From assembly GCA_026419785.1 (NCBI GenBank), contig JAODTK010003943.1, positions 1 to 64,000 of the forward strand: a stretch of DNA of 64,000 nucleotides. The letters run 5' to 3'. The DNA comes from Sclerodactyla briareus (lineage: Eukaryota; Echinodermata; Holothuroidea; Dendrochirotida; Sclerodactylidae). The notes under the pieces were generated by a model. It saw only the letters and a program-made list of their open reading frames with translations. It was not told the origin of the DNA and searched no databases. A program made the position numbers and the translations under genes. This document shows positions 23,403 through 34,700 of this stretch, in pieces. Each line of letters starts with the position of its first letter. Position 1 is the stretch's first letter.

Positions 23403-25540
23403 TTATTATTGTTGAACAAAGCAATAATTGTTCTTTACTGAAATGGTGATAGTACATATGTGCGCAATTCCATCTATCATCGTTCAGGATATCAAAACAA
23501 GTGGTCCATGGAATAATAGGTTGACCACTGGGTAGCTGTTCTGATTTCCTGTGTTCGTTCAAGGCTTAATCCAATTACTCCCTAACCATACTTCAATAGG
23601 CAGGAGCCCACGTTGGCGTAAGGCTTAGGTCTCCCGACTCCTGGCTATGACATACAAAGGAAATTTCCACAATCTGGGAATAATTTCAATGAAGTCACTG
23701 TCCTTTCCGGATTATCCAGCGCTGCATCATACAAGTCCATCTCAAAGCAGTGAAACTGACTGTTCTATTGGCGATAGAGATTAACACTGGCACGCAACCA
23801 AAGCTTAATAATTATCTGAAATCATGGAGCCCAAAGTGTGACATGGGAGCATCTTCAACTTACACTCTGATTTTACCACAAATATTATTTCGAAAGGTCC
23901 AATCTGTATTGAAATTAGATCAAAAACACACAATTGTGGAGGCTGACGGAGGAGGGGGACGAAACACCAAAGTGTGGGTGTATCATCATAAAGAAATAAC
24001 CATTTCGCCATATAACCAGATCATTGCATCACTTCTTGGAAGTAAACTGATAACAAATTATGTGCAAAAAAGGGATTGACATTTGAAATTGTCCATAATT
24101 AAACAAAGGGCAGAAGAAGGACATCGCAGTGTTTCGCGCGCGCGTGTATGCACTAGCAAAATTGAAAATGAGCTCGGAAGTTCTGACGCTCGTGTCGCCA
24201 ACGCTCGGATCACTTTCGTTGTGAAATCACCTGTAGACTCCTGTAGAGCTATACGTAAAATACCTTAGACACCAGCGTTGTAGGGCTACGGGTAAATATT
24301 TCTCAGTACACTAATAATTACTGAGCAAATGGAAACAGGCACATCTGATCATGTGCTTGCAAAAAACAGCGGACTAAAATTTAAAAATAAACAGTTCACG
24401 AATCCAATTACGGAAAAATGCAACAAAAATTGTTTTTTACCCAGGACAATATCGTAATTTACATTGGTCATGAGATACACCAACACCCAGCATATAACTG
24501 ATTCTGAGCTACCGCCCTCCTATATTATTACCGGAAAACCGATGCCACACAACAAAGAAGGAAATCAGGCGTACATGATGTTCTAAGCGGAGTAGCACTA
24601 CATGTTGGCGCGTAGCGTAGGAGAAAAAATGCATCTGGATATACTCCCAAATCACCGGGAAGCCTTTTACTGAACTCGAAACTGAGCCACCCAATTCCCC
24701 TTTTAGGCCATAGAAGGTAGTATTTCCCATTCTTTCACATCCATATATTTTTCAGATTTTTGACAGTTCAGTTACGGGTTCAGCAAAACTTCGTCTGGCT
24801 TTGGAACTGAAACGTTTTACCTGGACCAGTTGTTCAAATGCATGTGAACCGGCGACGCTACGGTAGCCCCTCTTGTCTTTCCTGTGAACTATGTGTGAAG
24901 ATAGCAATTGCCCCCCCCCCCCACCGCCCCCCCCCCCCTCCCCTCAAATGCCACATAAATCGTTTTTTGCAGAAACCACGTGGCAGTTCCATTGTTGCGA
25001 TCAGTTCCAATTATTCGATTGGATCCTTTCTGGCCAGGTAGTTTGAAATAAGTATTTGTGATACGAATTTGTTCGTCATTCAATATGTATAACCGATCCC
25101 AGGGCTGCATCGTCTATGTGTGTTGACAATAGATGCTTTACCACAGCTGAACGAGAGGGCTACTTATCGACAATGAAACATGAACAGATAAGTGCTTTCC
25201 CTTTCTGCAGACTAATGTATTGAGAGAACATCAATATCAATAACAAAGTTATCGGATGTAAACTTCTTCGGGGGCAGTAGCCTTTTGAGAGTACAAGTGA
25301 ATTCGCAAATGGCCTCAAGAAAATGCCCTTCATCTGGCTCACGTGAAACGTGCTTGGCCTAACATCCTCACATCTAACAAACGTTCCCGAGAACGTTCTC
25401 CGATCACAGAGCTGGGTCGGAGGCTTGGTATTCAGCCTAATATAGATTAGTGGGGGTATGGTATGAAGTATGTATTCTTGAATTGTTCGACCACGAAGAG
25501 ATTCAGGTAGAGATAGTTTGCAGGCCGTAGCAGAAAATAT
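23403..25540. other. 2.1 kb without recognised gene
   Basis: Frames up to 109 codons (23750-24079 plus) show no family motif. A C-rich tract broken by one A and one G lies at 24910-24938. The 151-codon minus-strand frame 25160-25615 overlaps the LINE fragment on the other strand and is not recognised. Confidence 0.4.
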
Positions 25541-25599
25541 GAGCAAGCATTTAAAAAAAAAAATGCATTTGCCAAGATCTGTTCGATCAGCCCGACGAC

Positions 25600-25880
25600 C
25601 GCTCGCGCAAGTCATCTAGTCCCGCTCCTGGTTCCGCACCACAGCATGGAACTACTGTCCCATCCCACCCACTTCTGTGGGGTCACCCTGCCGAATCAAC
25701 GACGACTGTTAAATACCTCGGAGTGTACTTTGACGCTTCCACAACTACGTCCGATCACGTCCTAAAAATGCCGACAAATATGCCGACCAATTCTAAAACG
25801 CACCTTGTGACGTGGGTTCATCTCTGAGACACTAACTTCCCTAAGCTTTCGGAGATTCATTGTCAACCAATATGGCAAGG
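25600..25880 (+). mobile_element. LINE reverse transcriptase fragment
   Basis: One frame reads SHPLLWGHPAEST, then TTVKYLGVYFDASTTTSDHV (25706-25765). The '(V)KYLG-V-x-FD' block followed by an 'H(I/V)' position is a hallmark just after the catalytic palm of many LINE reverse transcriptases. No YADD box or C-terminal block is readable nearby, so only a scrap survives. The clade cannot be assigned. Confidence 0.5.
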
Positions 25881-25956
25881 AAACACTACGAAATGTCCCG
25901 TTCCTTTTAGTTAAAAATAGCAACTTTTAAAAGTCGAATGTGATGAGAACTTCCAC

Positions 25957-26410
25957 ATGACGTGCGCATGTATGGGTGCGTGGTGCGTCCTTGTAACGGT
26001 AAATATGATTCTTGTTTTTTTCTTTTTTATTATTATAAAAGACAGCAATGGGAATGACCGGCCTGCTCTCATTGTTTGGGGTCAGGTCAAGAATTATCGG
26101 AGGTCAAAGTCGGGAAAACCTCGTGAATATAGGTCCAATATGCTTGCATGACGAGCTAGCATTTGGCATGCAAACTTCTTATGGGGAATGCAAGGACTCC
26201 TTTCTGTGGTAGATTAGGTGTCATTTGTAGTATACAAAGAATTGAGTAATTGTGCAGAAGAAAAAAACTTTTGGCAAATTTTGGCATGTGAACGTGATAA
26301 CTTGACCCACATGGAGGGTCAAACTCCTACTTGGTTGCCTCATATTGAATAGTGGGTACATGGTCACCATTGTTTTGGGTAGTCAAAGAACCACTAGGCT
26401 TGACTTTCTG
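25957..26410 (+). repeat. R7 AGGTCA-rich repeat, diverged copy
   Basis: Starts with a weak GT/GC-rich run (GTGCGTGGTGCG), then ATTGTTTGGGGTCAGGTCAA, GGAGGTCAAAGTC, GGTCCAATATGCTTG, GCAAACTTCTTATGGGGA, and a second unit from GATAACTTGACCCACATGG. The same order is found in the arrays at 37.5, 56.3-58.4 and 63.4 kb. Confidence 0.7.
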
Positions 26411-26546
26411 GTAACAAAAATAAAAAATGTTTTGGTGAACAGGTGAGCTAACTGCATAGATCTGGCGATGAAATCTAGAAACATGGCCAATTGCCCTCTT
26501 GCTGAATTTTTGCTAATAGTTTTTTGTTTGTTTCTTCTCTTGCAGT

Positions 26547-26617
26547 CAAACGAGAGGAGAATGTTGTGATTGGCCCACAGCCGACCCCCAGGATCATGGC
26601 AGGGCAGTGGCTCAGAG
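26547..26617 (+). CDS. Candidate internal exon, unrecognised protein
   Basis: The upstream sequence is a long T-rich tract ending TTCTTCTCTTGCAG (AG at 26545-26546), a near-ideal acceptor. The downstream base pair GT starts a GTGAGT donor at 26618. The 71-base segment between is open in one frame (two leading bases, then KREENVVIGPQPTP...GQWLR), leaving no trailing bases. I do not recognise the peptide. No neighbouring exon with matching phase was identified in this window, and the upstream flank is an R7 repeat, which is compatible with intron sequence. It could be an isolated exon of a large gene, or a chance combination of good splice signals. Confidence 0.4.
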
Positions 26618-27431
26618 TGAGTCCAATTATCAATGTTCGTCTAGCATTTTAGGTTTGTCTTCTTATGACCATGGCCTTGACCTATCGCAGCAAGATGGTG
26701 TTTTATCTTCCCCATGGACATTGCTCATGCCTAATTGGAATTGATAAAGCTTCGTTCGTTATACATAGAGCTGACAAGCTTCTGAGTTTTCCCTTGAACT
26801 GAAAAAGCCAAAAACCATAGGATCGTCCTGAACAAATGTACAACCCACATACCCATTATAATGGTGGACAGTGGACGATCCCCTCCACCGTGTTCTGTCA
26901 CCACGGTACCCCTTTGGTCAGAGCTGTCCGCCCGGGCAGCTACGTAGCCCATGTATAGCGCAGCTGCGCGGGTACCCCGGAGGGTTAGGTCAGGCTAGTG
27001 CCTGGTCGCTTGCTCACGAGGGGCTGGGTGATTTGGAAATCGGCGGGTGGAGTGCCTTTCCCGGCATGCCTTTCATGATGATTGCGTTTTGGGCAAAATT
27101 ATTCATGAGGAAATTTATGTATGGAATGAAGGTCAGTGATGTCGAGAAAACGGATGAATCAGGTGCCCCTAATTGCGCGTAGTATTCCCACGACTAAAGA
27201 AAAGGCTGGTAGTGTTGTTGCTTGCTTTAAAATGGATCGATAAACCCTACTTAACGTCTCATACATGTACTGAGAAAGACACAGGCTTCGATTGCTTTAC
27301 AATTACAAGTCCTCATTTAATTAACATTCTTGGCCGACCACGCATGAGGCGACAATAGGGGAAAACTTTCCTTTTTCAACTCAACTCAACTCCCACTAGA
27401 AAATGCCACGTTCTCCGTTATGTTAGGCGCC

Positions 27432-27580
27432 AACACGTCCGATGAAATTATAGTACGACATTTTTATCGCACTAGTGTGAACAATCCATCCGATAACATT
27501 CGTAGCGTATCGCACTAGTGTGAACAATCCATCTGAAAAATTAATCGTATCGTATCGTATCGCACTAGTGTGAACAGTGC
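27432..27580. repeat. Minisatellite, 43-50 bp unit, with CACTAGTG palindrome
   Basis: TATCGCACTAGTGTGAACA starts at 27465, 27508 and 27558, separated by ATCCATC-GATAA spacers and a short CGTAT run. Three units. Confidence 0.8.
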
Positions 27581-27714
27581 TTTATGGTGGATGATCCCTG
27601 TTGCTTTGAGGGCCGATCTAATTAATATTATATTTGTGGTCCCTAGGCCGGACCCGAAAGCAAAGTCAATATCTTGTTGAGCGTTCACCGACAACCGATC
27701 GTGACGCTACATAA

Positions 27715-27965
27715 GAAAATAAACCCACCCCCCACATACCGATTTGAAAATCCTGGTTTTGGGCCCCTAAGAGCCGTTTTCCCACGCACTAAACAAATAT
27801 TACCATAACCTGAGAAAATGAATTGCCAAACCACCACCATGTTCTACCTTGATGCGGTGGCATTTTATTCATGCGTCTTCGTGTAAGATTTTCCTTTATG
27901 GGTGCTGTTTTTGGCGATTTCGTTTAGGCATGCCAGCCTTGTTCGGCACCTCGTCGACATCTGTA
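27715..27965 (+). repeat. Dispersed repeat R8, diverged copy
   Basis: ATAAACCCACCCCCC, then an ACTAAACAAATA block, GCGGTGGCA-TTT-TTCATGC, a T-rich run and GGGTGCTGTT-GCGAT, in the same order as the 601-bp tandem at 38386-39560. Confidence 0.6.
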
Positions 27966-28254
27966 TATTCGCTGATGCTCATCACGACACCGGGAAAATA
28001 CAGAACATATCTACAGGTGTTATAAAGCGATATTGTTTTATCGAAATAGGAGTGCGCAATAAAGTAAAATATATTGCGCCAGTGTTAGTGAATATTCCCA
28101 TACTTGAACACGGAGGACTTCACTTATTGACGGGCAATGGACGGTGACTATGCACTGGTAGCGATTTCCAACACAACCCAGAGCAGGCAAGTTTTATTCG
28201 TCTGGGTGAAATACTAAGTTTACAGACCTTGGTATCCCAAATATAGTTGCACGC

Positions 28255-28900
28255 TCATGAAAGCAGAACCAACCAGGGGTTCCCGTCCGCTGACGAAGTC
28301 GCAAGCGGTGGGGGTCTCGGGTTACGAGGCCGAATATTTACGAATCATAATCTAAAGCTGTTGGTGTAGTGAAGAGCAGCATTTACTGTAGGTTGGGAGA
28401 ACACAAGGAATCCGGGAAGAAGAACCGTTCTACGAACGAATCTGTGGCTCCAGCTAAAGCGAGCCGCACAAGTCCAGTTCAAGTTCACAGAAGCCAGTTC
28501 GAGTAGTTCAATTCAGAGACACTAGACGAGCTGTCAAGCCCGGCAGTGGTTGGGAAGTTAGCGATGGACATATCTTAGCGAACGGCAGATAGGACGAAAA
28601 GCGGATCCGTAAGGCCCAAGAGGAGCCGTTACCAAACATGCTTCGAAGGCCCTTAGACGAAGCGTCTCCACCGCACATTCTTCCGATACTCCCACTTAGA
28701 GGCCCTCAAGGGGATACGTCACCTTTCACTATTACAATGATACTCAGCGAAGATTGAGAGGCCGCTCGGATACAGTCTGCAAGCGCGAGCGACAGATGTT
28801 TTGCAAGTTGGGAACCAGGCTATTGGAGAGGAGATTGCAACGCCCAGGCCGGAAGATCCACCAAAGTGTTTCGAAGCAATTGTAAACGCCAAGCGACTAC
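28255..28900 (+). repeat. Dispersed repeat R9, first copy
   Basis: Shares ACCAACCA-GG-GT-CCG, ATTTACTGTAGGTTGGGAGA and the far-end GCGACAGATGTTTTGCA block with 48900-49680. Reading frames in both copies share the peptide CRLGEHKE soon after the second block, so this may be a decayed coding element. No family is recognised and the copy is heavily degraded. Confidence 0.5.
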
Positions 28901-29033
28901 AGTAACTACTAGCACTTATTAAGGTATTACATCAAATTGCCATTTTGCCCCGTTTTCGTTGCTAGGTACCCGCAGTTTGTCCTAGTCCATTGTCTAACGC
29001 GGGGAGGGGGAACGGGATCATATCCCCTGTCAT

Positions 29034-29471
29034 TCAACTGGGCTGTGGCTGGTTATAGGTGTCCTCTTTGGCCCCTTCTTTTGTCTTAAGGGACAACTGT
29101 CGTTCATGCTGTGACTGTCTTGTCCCTTGTAGTTGCTTCAAGACCGATTCCCTGCGCGCCAAAGGGTTCGGACTGATTTCCCACTGCCTCAAGCGTTTGC
29201 AGGTCTTTCGAAGCAGACAGTCCCACAGGACGATGAAAGGTATCACCATAGACAAGCTTCCCGAGAACGAACAGGAGCAGGCTGTTCCGGTTGTTGAGGG
29301 GGTATGGTGTTTAATTTCTAGCGTTAAACTTGAATCCGAAAAGCGGATTGCTGTCGTATCGGAAAGCGGCTCCGAATGTTGTTGTAATTGCTCGAAGATA
29401 TTTAGGCGAAGTCTCCTAAATTGTCCTCCCCGATTGACATTTTTTAACGCCGATAATGCAAAGTGATGCAT
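29034..29471. other. Overlapping long open frames on both strands, unrecognised
   Basis: A minus-strand frame of 145 codons (29034-29471) and a plus-strand frame of 135 codons (29059-29466) occupy the same DNA, which is GC-richer than its surroundings. The plus-strand product is Cys-rich at both ends and has a stretch IDKLPENEQEQAVPVVEG. The minus-strand product is Arg- and Leu-rich with RRESVLKQLQGTR. I recognise neither. Splice-like TTCTTTTGTCTTAAG and GTCCCTTGTAG precede parts of the plus frame. One of them may be real or an old captured gene fragment, and the other a shadow. Confidence 0.25.
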
Positions 29472-29937
29472 GTCGCTGGCATAGCGCCAACGCCCGGGTG
29501 GGGGGGGGGGTGGGGGGGGGTCCTTCGCGTTTAAAAACGGTCATGAAATCAATGTGATAAATTCAGAAAGATCTTGTTGTTTATTCGATTCTACATTGAC
29601 ACCTTCTAATCCGTGTGCGGAAGCTACTAGGAAAAGTCATTTGATCCTGTTTTTCGAAAATTGTGGGAGAATTCTTTGTTCTGTTGTTCTGTTCTAACTC
29701 AACTAAATACTTCCTCCGTATATACTGGTCTCTGGCAGTGACGGACCCTCTAAGTATTCCTTCATTTTCGAAGGGTTCCAATATCACTACACCCAGAAAA
29801 CAACAACCCGATTGTAAAGTAGGGATGTGTAAAGTATATTATAGATAGAGTCTACCTTCCTTCCAGAAGTATGAATTTGAAAAATATTTCAATTTTTCCC
29901 AGGCCGTCCCGAACGAGTCGCTGACATCGATCCTAGA

Positions 29938-30456
29938 ACCTGGCTAGAAAGCGACGCTGTTGCAGTACGTAACTGATGCCTATGCATTAGTCTTGTGTTA
30001 TACAACACATACATTGTGTACACAATAAATATGCAGCCCACCTGGCTGAAATAATCGTCTTGTCCAAATTACAAAAAATGGGCGTGGTCATGTGAGAAGA
30101 ATCATGTTTGAATTGTCAAACTTCTGAACAGCAATCCTCGATGTGTGGTAACAGCTAATACAGTCCAACTATTCACGGACATATTTGAATCTCCGGAGCG
30201 GGGTGTGTTCCCTATCAGTTGTGATTGGCTCCCTCCAATATTGGAAGGAGATTGCAATTTGGACAAGACGATGTACAGCTACAACCCCACCATGATGGCG
30301 CAACTGCAGAAATTCCACGAGTGGTGTACATAATGCAGCAGATATCGGGACATCAAGTATCATCGGTCTTCAACACACCAGACTACCTATGCATACATAT
30401 GCAGTTCCACCTGGCTAGAAAGCGGACGCTGTTGCAGTACGTAACTGATGCCTATG
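29938..30456 (+). repeat. 47-bp sequence repeated 471 bp apart
   Basis: ACCTGGCTAGAAAGCG to CTGATGCCTATG occurs at 29938-29984 and 30409-30456 with a single inserted G in the second. It lies directly before the 334-bp tandem units, so it is probably the edge of the same family. Confidence 0.8.
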
Positions 30457-30476
30457 GAATACATATGCATTTCCAT

Positions 30477-31142
30477 CAGCGCTATCACAAGTTCTGATAC
30501 TTGAAGCAACATGCTACGATAAGGTCACGGTTCCAAAGCGAGTCCGAATCCCATATTCGGCCATTTCTTGTGTATGTACTCTCTCGTAATCGGCCCTTTC
30601 GATGGATAATAATTCCTCCCGGCATTAGTTCCGCGAAACTGTTCTATTATCGTGTTGCTAAGGTAACGTTCGATTGATGAGTAGTGTCCGCTTTTTACCC
30701 AGGTGTCCGGGACTACCCAGGTATACTGTACTCAATCAGGTGATTTCAACCTTACCTGTTCATTGAAGTGACTGTATAGTGGATATAAATCTCCCGTAGC
30801 TTTAACGCTTCAGCGCTATCACAAGTTCTGATACTTGAAGCAACATGCTACGATAAGGTCACGGTTCCAAAGCGAGTCCGAATCCCATATTCGGCCATTT
30901 CTTGTGTATGTACTCTCTCGTAATCGGCCCTTTCGATGGATAATAATTCCTCCCGGCATTAGTTCCGCGAAACTGTTCTATTATCGTGTTGCTAAGGTAA
31001 CGTTCGATTGATGAGTAGTGTCCGCTTTTTACCCAGGTGTCCGGGACTACCCAGGTATACTGTACTCAATCAGGTGATTTCACCCTTACCTGTTCATTGA
31101 AGTGACTGTATAGTGGATATAAATCTCCCGTAGCTTTAACGC
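30477..31142 (+). repeat. Near-perfect 334-bp tandem duplication (R2 full units)
   Basis: Copy 1 spans 30477-30810 and copy 2 spans 30811-31142. I found one difference over the shared length, A at 30749 against C at 31083. Copy 2 runs into R6 copy B. A TATA-like GATATAAAT lies near each unit end. There is no open frame of interest. Confidence 0.95.
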
Positions 31143-33430
31143 GCCATATATAAGAGAACGTCTCAGGAATCACCGGGATGAAATATACTCCTGGCCAGAT
31201 GACGCCCTCGCCGAACATCATCAGTATAATTAAAAACTGGTTATCTGTCGATATGAATCCATAAGCCAGCGATTATTATTATTCCCAAAAGTCGATCTCC
31301 CAAGACCTTTGGGATACCTTAACAATCCTTAACAACCTGCTTACAATTAGTAAGTTTGTTTGTTGTTTGTTATGTTAAGCTCTGAATTTCACAGGCCACT
31401 CACATCAACTAATGCACGCGCTTGGGGAAGTTGCTGAGCATAGAATCGAACTTATGCAAAGCATGATAGGAGCGCCGACCTGGACACATTTTTGTAGGCG
31501 GCGAATCCTACACCATGCAGGCACACGAAATAAGGCGAGACCTCTTCAGCGGTAACACAAACTTAATGGTCGGGTTGGGTAATCACAGACGCAACTTGCA
31601 AATTACCTACCCCTAGTTGTCCCTGCTCTTGCTGGCGCCCTCCGAGAAGGCTACAGGTACCATTTTAAAGTCTTTGGTACGACCCGACAGCGGCTTCGAA
31701 ACCCTACTTCCAGGTTAGTGCCGCCAACTTTCGCTCCACAAACTGTGCTAATCATTTGGCTGACCATTACAATTGAGCAGTTAGCCTGTTCCAATTCTTC
31801 TTGAACATTTGAACTACTTGAAGCACTCTTGACATACAATCGCAATGTAAGATCATGAGAGAATTGAGACCTACAATCCAGGGTTACAAATATGAATGTT
31901 CAATGAGTGAATTTAACATTAATCTCATCTTAGCAATTGGTAATCGAATGGACTATTTTGGAACGTAGAGACGGAGCGCGAGTTAGAAATGTACACACTC
32001 TATATAAATACTGATGGATGTAATGCCGCATGAGACTATAGTTTACCCGTTGTCTTCACCGAGCAACTTTCTGCTTGTATTGAAACTCACAGCTTGTCTC
32101 ACTCATAGTTTGAAAAATAATAATAATTTGAATAAGTCCTGAGAGATTCGAGGGTAGAGCATCGATATTTGCTAACGAAGGAGAATACTGTTTATTTAAA
32201 TATTGTAACATTATAACATTTTTAAATATTATAATATATAACAACACATGTTAGGCAGAAACCTCCTTGTGGGTTGATATGCGAGAGCACGGGGAGTTGG
32301 GTTCATCTTCAGTCTTTTTCCTGGTCCGTGGGTGTACATATCCATGACGCTCACATTGGGTTGGGGTAGAGACTGGGTTTATTTCGTTTGCTACCTCATT
32401 TTGCCGTCTCCTTAGCTACCGCTGGTATATCTCGAGGTGGCGGGCACAGCCAATCTGTCGACGGCGGCCTGTCATTACGGGACTCGATGAAACGGCCCGG
32501 AGTTCATGGTTGGCGCAGATTTGGCGGGGACCCCCGGGAGCTTGGGGACTAGCCCAGACCTAGACGCTTGCTAGGAGGAGGCCGGTCGACTGGAAGCGGC
32601 GTGTAGTGTGTGAGCAGTTCAAGTATAAAAAAATATTTAGCCTACAGCCGCATGCAACTTGTCGAGCACGCATTCAACCTCAAGAGCGCAGAGAAGCTTG
32701 TATTATAATTTGATGGAGGTAATGGGGAATAAGATAATAGTAATATTTATGATTATTGTAAGGGAAGGAGATCGTTAAGGATGCTGAGTGCGGTAAAACA
32801 TACACGCTAAAAAAATAACTGATAACGATGGGTAACAATGGTCGAATGCGGCCTTACCCTCGAGTTGGCCTAGCATCTCATCATAGGTATCCCCAGTTGC
32901 CTTTAGTGACCAGGCCTCTCCCACGCTTGTCAGCATTATCCTGCGAAAGATTGTGATATTTCCGTTATTCATTCTCTACTCGAAATGGTGCAATTTTTAA
33001 TGCCCGCAAAAATGTCATTATGTGGACAGTTGTGTCGAACAAATGTATTAGCTAACATTATAAGGAGTAGTACTGCTGTCAGAAACAAGCTTTGACTGTG
33101 CTTCGTCCTCTCTTTAGAGTTTGGGTTTGTTAGACTAGGGGTAGGGTAGGGTTGGGCAAAGGACACGAACGATGGGCAGTGAGGATAATAGGGGATTTCA
33201 TAGTTGACATAGCAGGAACACCAAAGGAGCTCTTCGCCGTTTGATTTAGCTACCATCATCGTCGGCGTTGCTTTGCGAAAGACGAATATGAAGGAGATTG
33301 TCTACACCGGATACATTTAGCTCGTCAACTCATAGCCGAGTCCAATGAGAGACAAGTCGACTCGGCCACAGCAGCTGCAAGAGAAAATCCTGTCTGTGAA
33401 TATTGGTGGCGATCGTTTCTTCTTTTCCTC
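31100..33430 (+). repeat. Long non-coding repeat R6, copy B
   Basis: Counterpart of 19015-20940 with the same chain of blocks. An insertion of a few hundred bases relative to copy A lies around 32800-33240. Near its end, GACAAGTCGACTCGGCC and GAGAAAATCCTGTCTGTGAA correspond to a single unit of the tandem array that follows copy A. No shared open frame. Confidence 0.65.
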
Positions 33431-33829
33431 ATTTTGACCAAGAGGCTGCCTCGTGGAGTTCTCAAATGAGGAGACAACTGGTGAAAAGTACATGTGCTTG
33501 CCCCCAGGCCTAGGCGTGGCGGGCGGTCAGCGGCTCGATTAGGCTACTGGCAGTGTCAATGTTGTAGGAGCGGCGATACCGCATCCCACATATCATGGCA
33601 GAAGTAGGCCATCATAACTTGCACCTTTCATTATATTCTAGCTCAATTGTTTGTTTATTTTTCCCATATTGAACGTCATTTCCTGGTAACACTAAAAACA
33701 AGGTAAAGCTGTCATTGATAAGTTTATCCAAAAAAATATCAACCACTAAATTTGATAATATGATACCGTGGCAATTAACTAGATGCCAATAATTTTGTGG
33801 AAGGCAAACGGTTATATTACTCAAGGGAC

Positions 33830-34380
33830 GCTCGTCGGTTTGTCTATACGTTGGAGGAGTCAGTGTAAACCCCTGTCTCACACCGTGACAAGTCAGAGAC
33901 TTCTCCACCAGAACAGTTCACAGCACTCTCACTTCCAGAATACAGAAAGGATAGCAGGGGAACGCTGCTCGAGAATTCTCCAGAGAGCCTCCCTACACAC
34001 TAGGGAGTCTAAAGCCTTGCGGAAACCGATATAGGCCACAAGAAAGTCCCCTACCGAATTCCCGTATCACTCAGACAGGACACGGATAGCCAAGATGGCC
34101 ATACACGGATTATATTCATGACGTACTCTTGATTTATACCTCCTCTCATGAGTTCTCAGATTGGAACAATAAGTCGCCTTTCCCAGTCAGTTAGGATGAC
34201 ACCAGTGCTCCGATCGGAACAGAAGAGGCCATGCACAACTCGAGGGCAGCCGGCCACGAGCTGGATCACCTATTGATGTGCGCCACAGACCCCAAAAGCT
34301 TCCCCGCCCTCCAACTTAATGCCTCCCGAGTACCTCGATAGTAGGTACGTCGCAGGCATCAGCCATCAGGCCTAGGGTTT
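33830..34380 (-). mobile_element. LINE reverse transcriptase fragment, RTE-like
   Basis: Reading the minus strand from 34380 down: a PTIEVLG-x-H block, then VILTDWERRLIVPI (about 34200-34160; family pattern 'P-x-DW-x-x-G-LIVPI-KKGD'), GFRKALDSLVCREALWRIL (family 'F-x-KAFDS-x-x-R-x-x-LW-x-IL') and ECCELFWW followed by CHGVRQGF near 33890 (family 'GVRQGC-x-LSP'). This order is that of the reverse transcriptase fingers and palm. The style is common in RTE-type LINEs. Stops and frame changes separate the blocks, so it is a dead fragment. The YADD box is not visible below 33830. Confidence 0.65.
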
Positions 34381-34387
34381 TGCATCC

Positions 34388-34700
34388 AGGGGCGTCGATC
34401 CGTTTCGAAAAGTGGGGGGACGAGGTGAACTGGGATTTACTATCTAAGCGGAGCCACCATCACTTGGAACATCGGTGAGGAAATTTTTAGAGTACTAATA
34501 TCGCAGGATTGGTTTCTTTCGGACTTGACCGTTTAATCTCGGTGGCGTAGCCAGGACTTCTATCAGTGGGCGGCGCGGAGGAGGCTGGAAATATTTCATA
34601 AAATCGTCAAGTTACGATCTAAGTGCAGAGCCATCATCGGTTATTGAAGCGTAGCGTACACGGTAATTTTGGCGAAAATGTTCTCCTAGATGCTAGGAAT
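34388..34700. repeat. Two-unit tandem, about 165 bp, with GGCGTAGCCAGGA-type start
   Basis: GGGGCGTCGATCCG...GTGGGGGGACGAGG (from 34390) and GGTGGCGTAGCCAGGA...GTGGGCGGCGCGGAGG (from 34541) each lead into CATCTAAG-GGAGCCA-CATCA-like sequence (34441-34475 and 34614-34640). Starts of this kind are common at ends of animal DNA transposons. No inverted partner was found. Confidence 0.45.

Noticed and set aside
25160-25615. 151-codon minus-strand frame
   Set aside because: No recognised motif, and its end overlaps a LINE fragment readable on the other strand.
26871-27182. 103-codon plus-strand frame
   Set aside because: A GC-rich patch with few stops, no splice sites that fit and no recognised motif.
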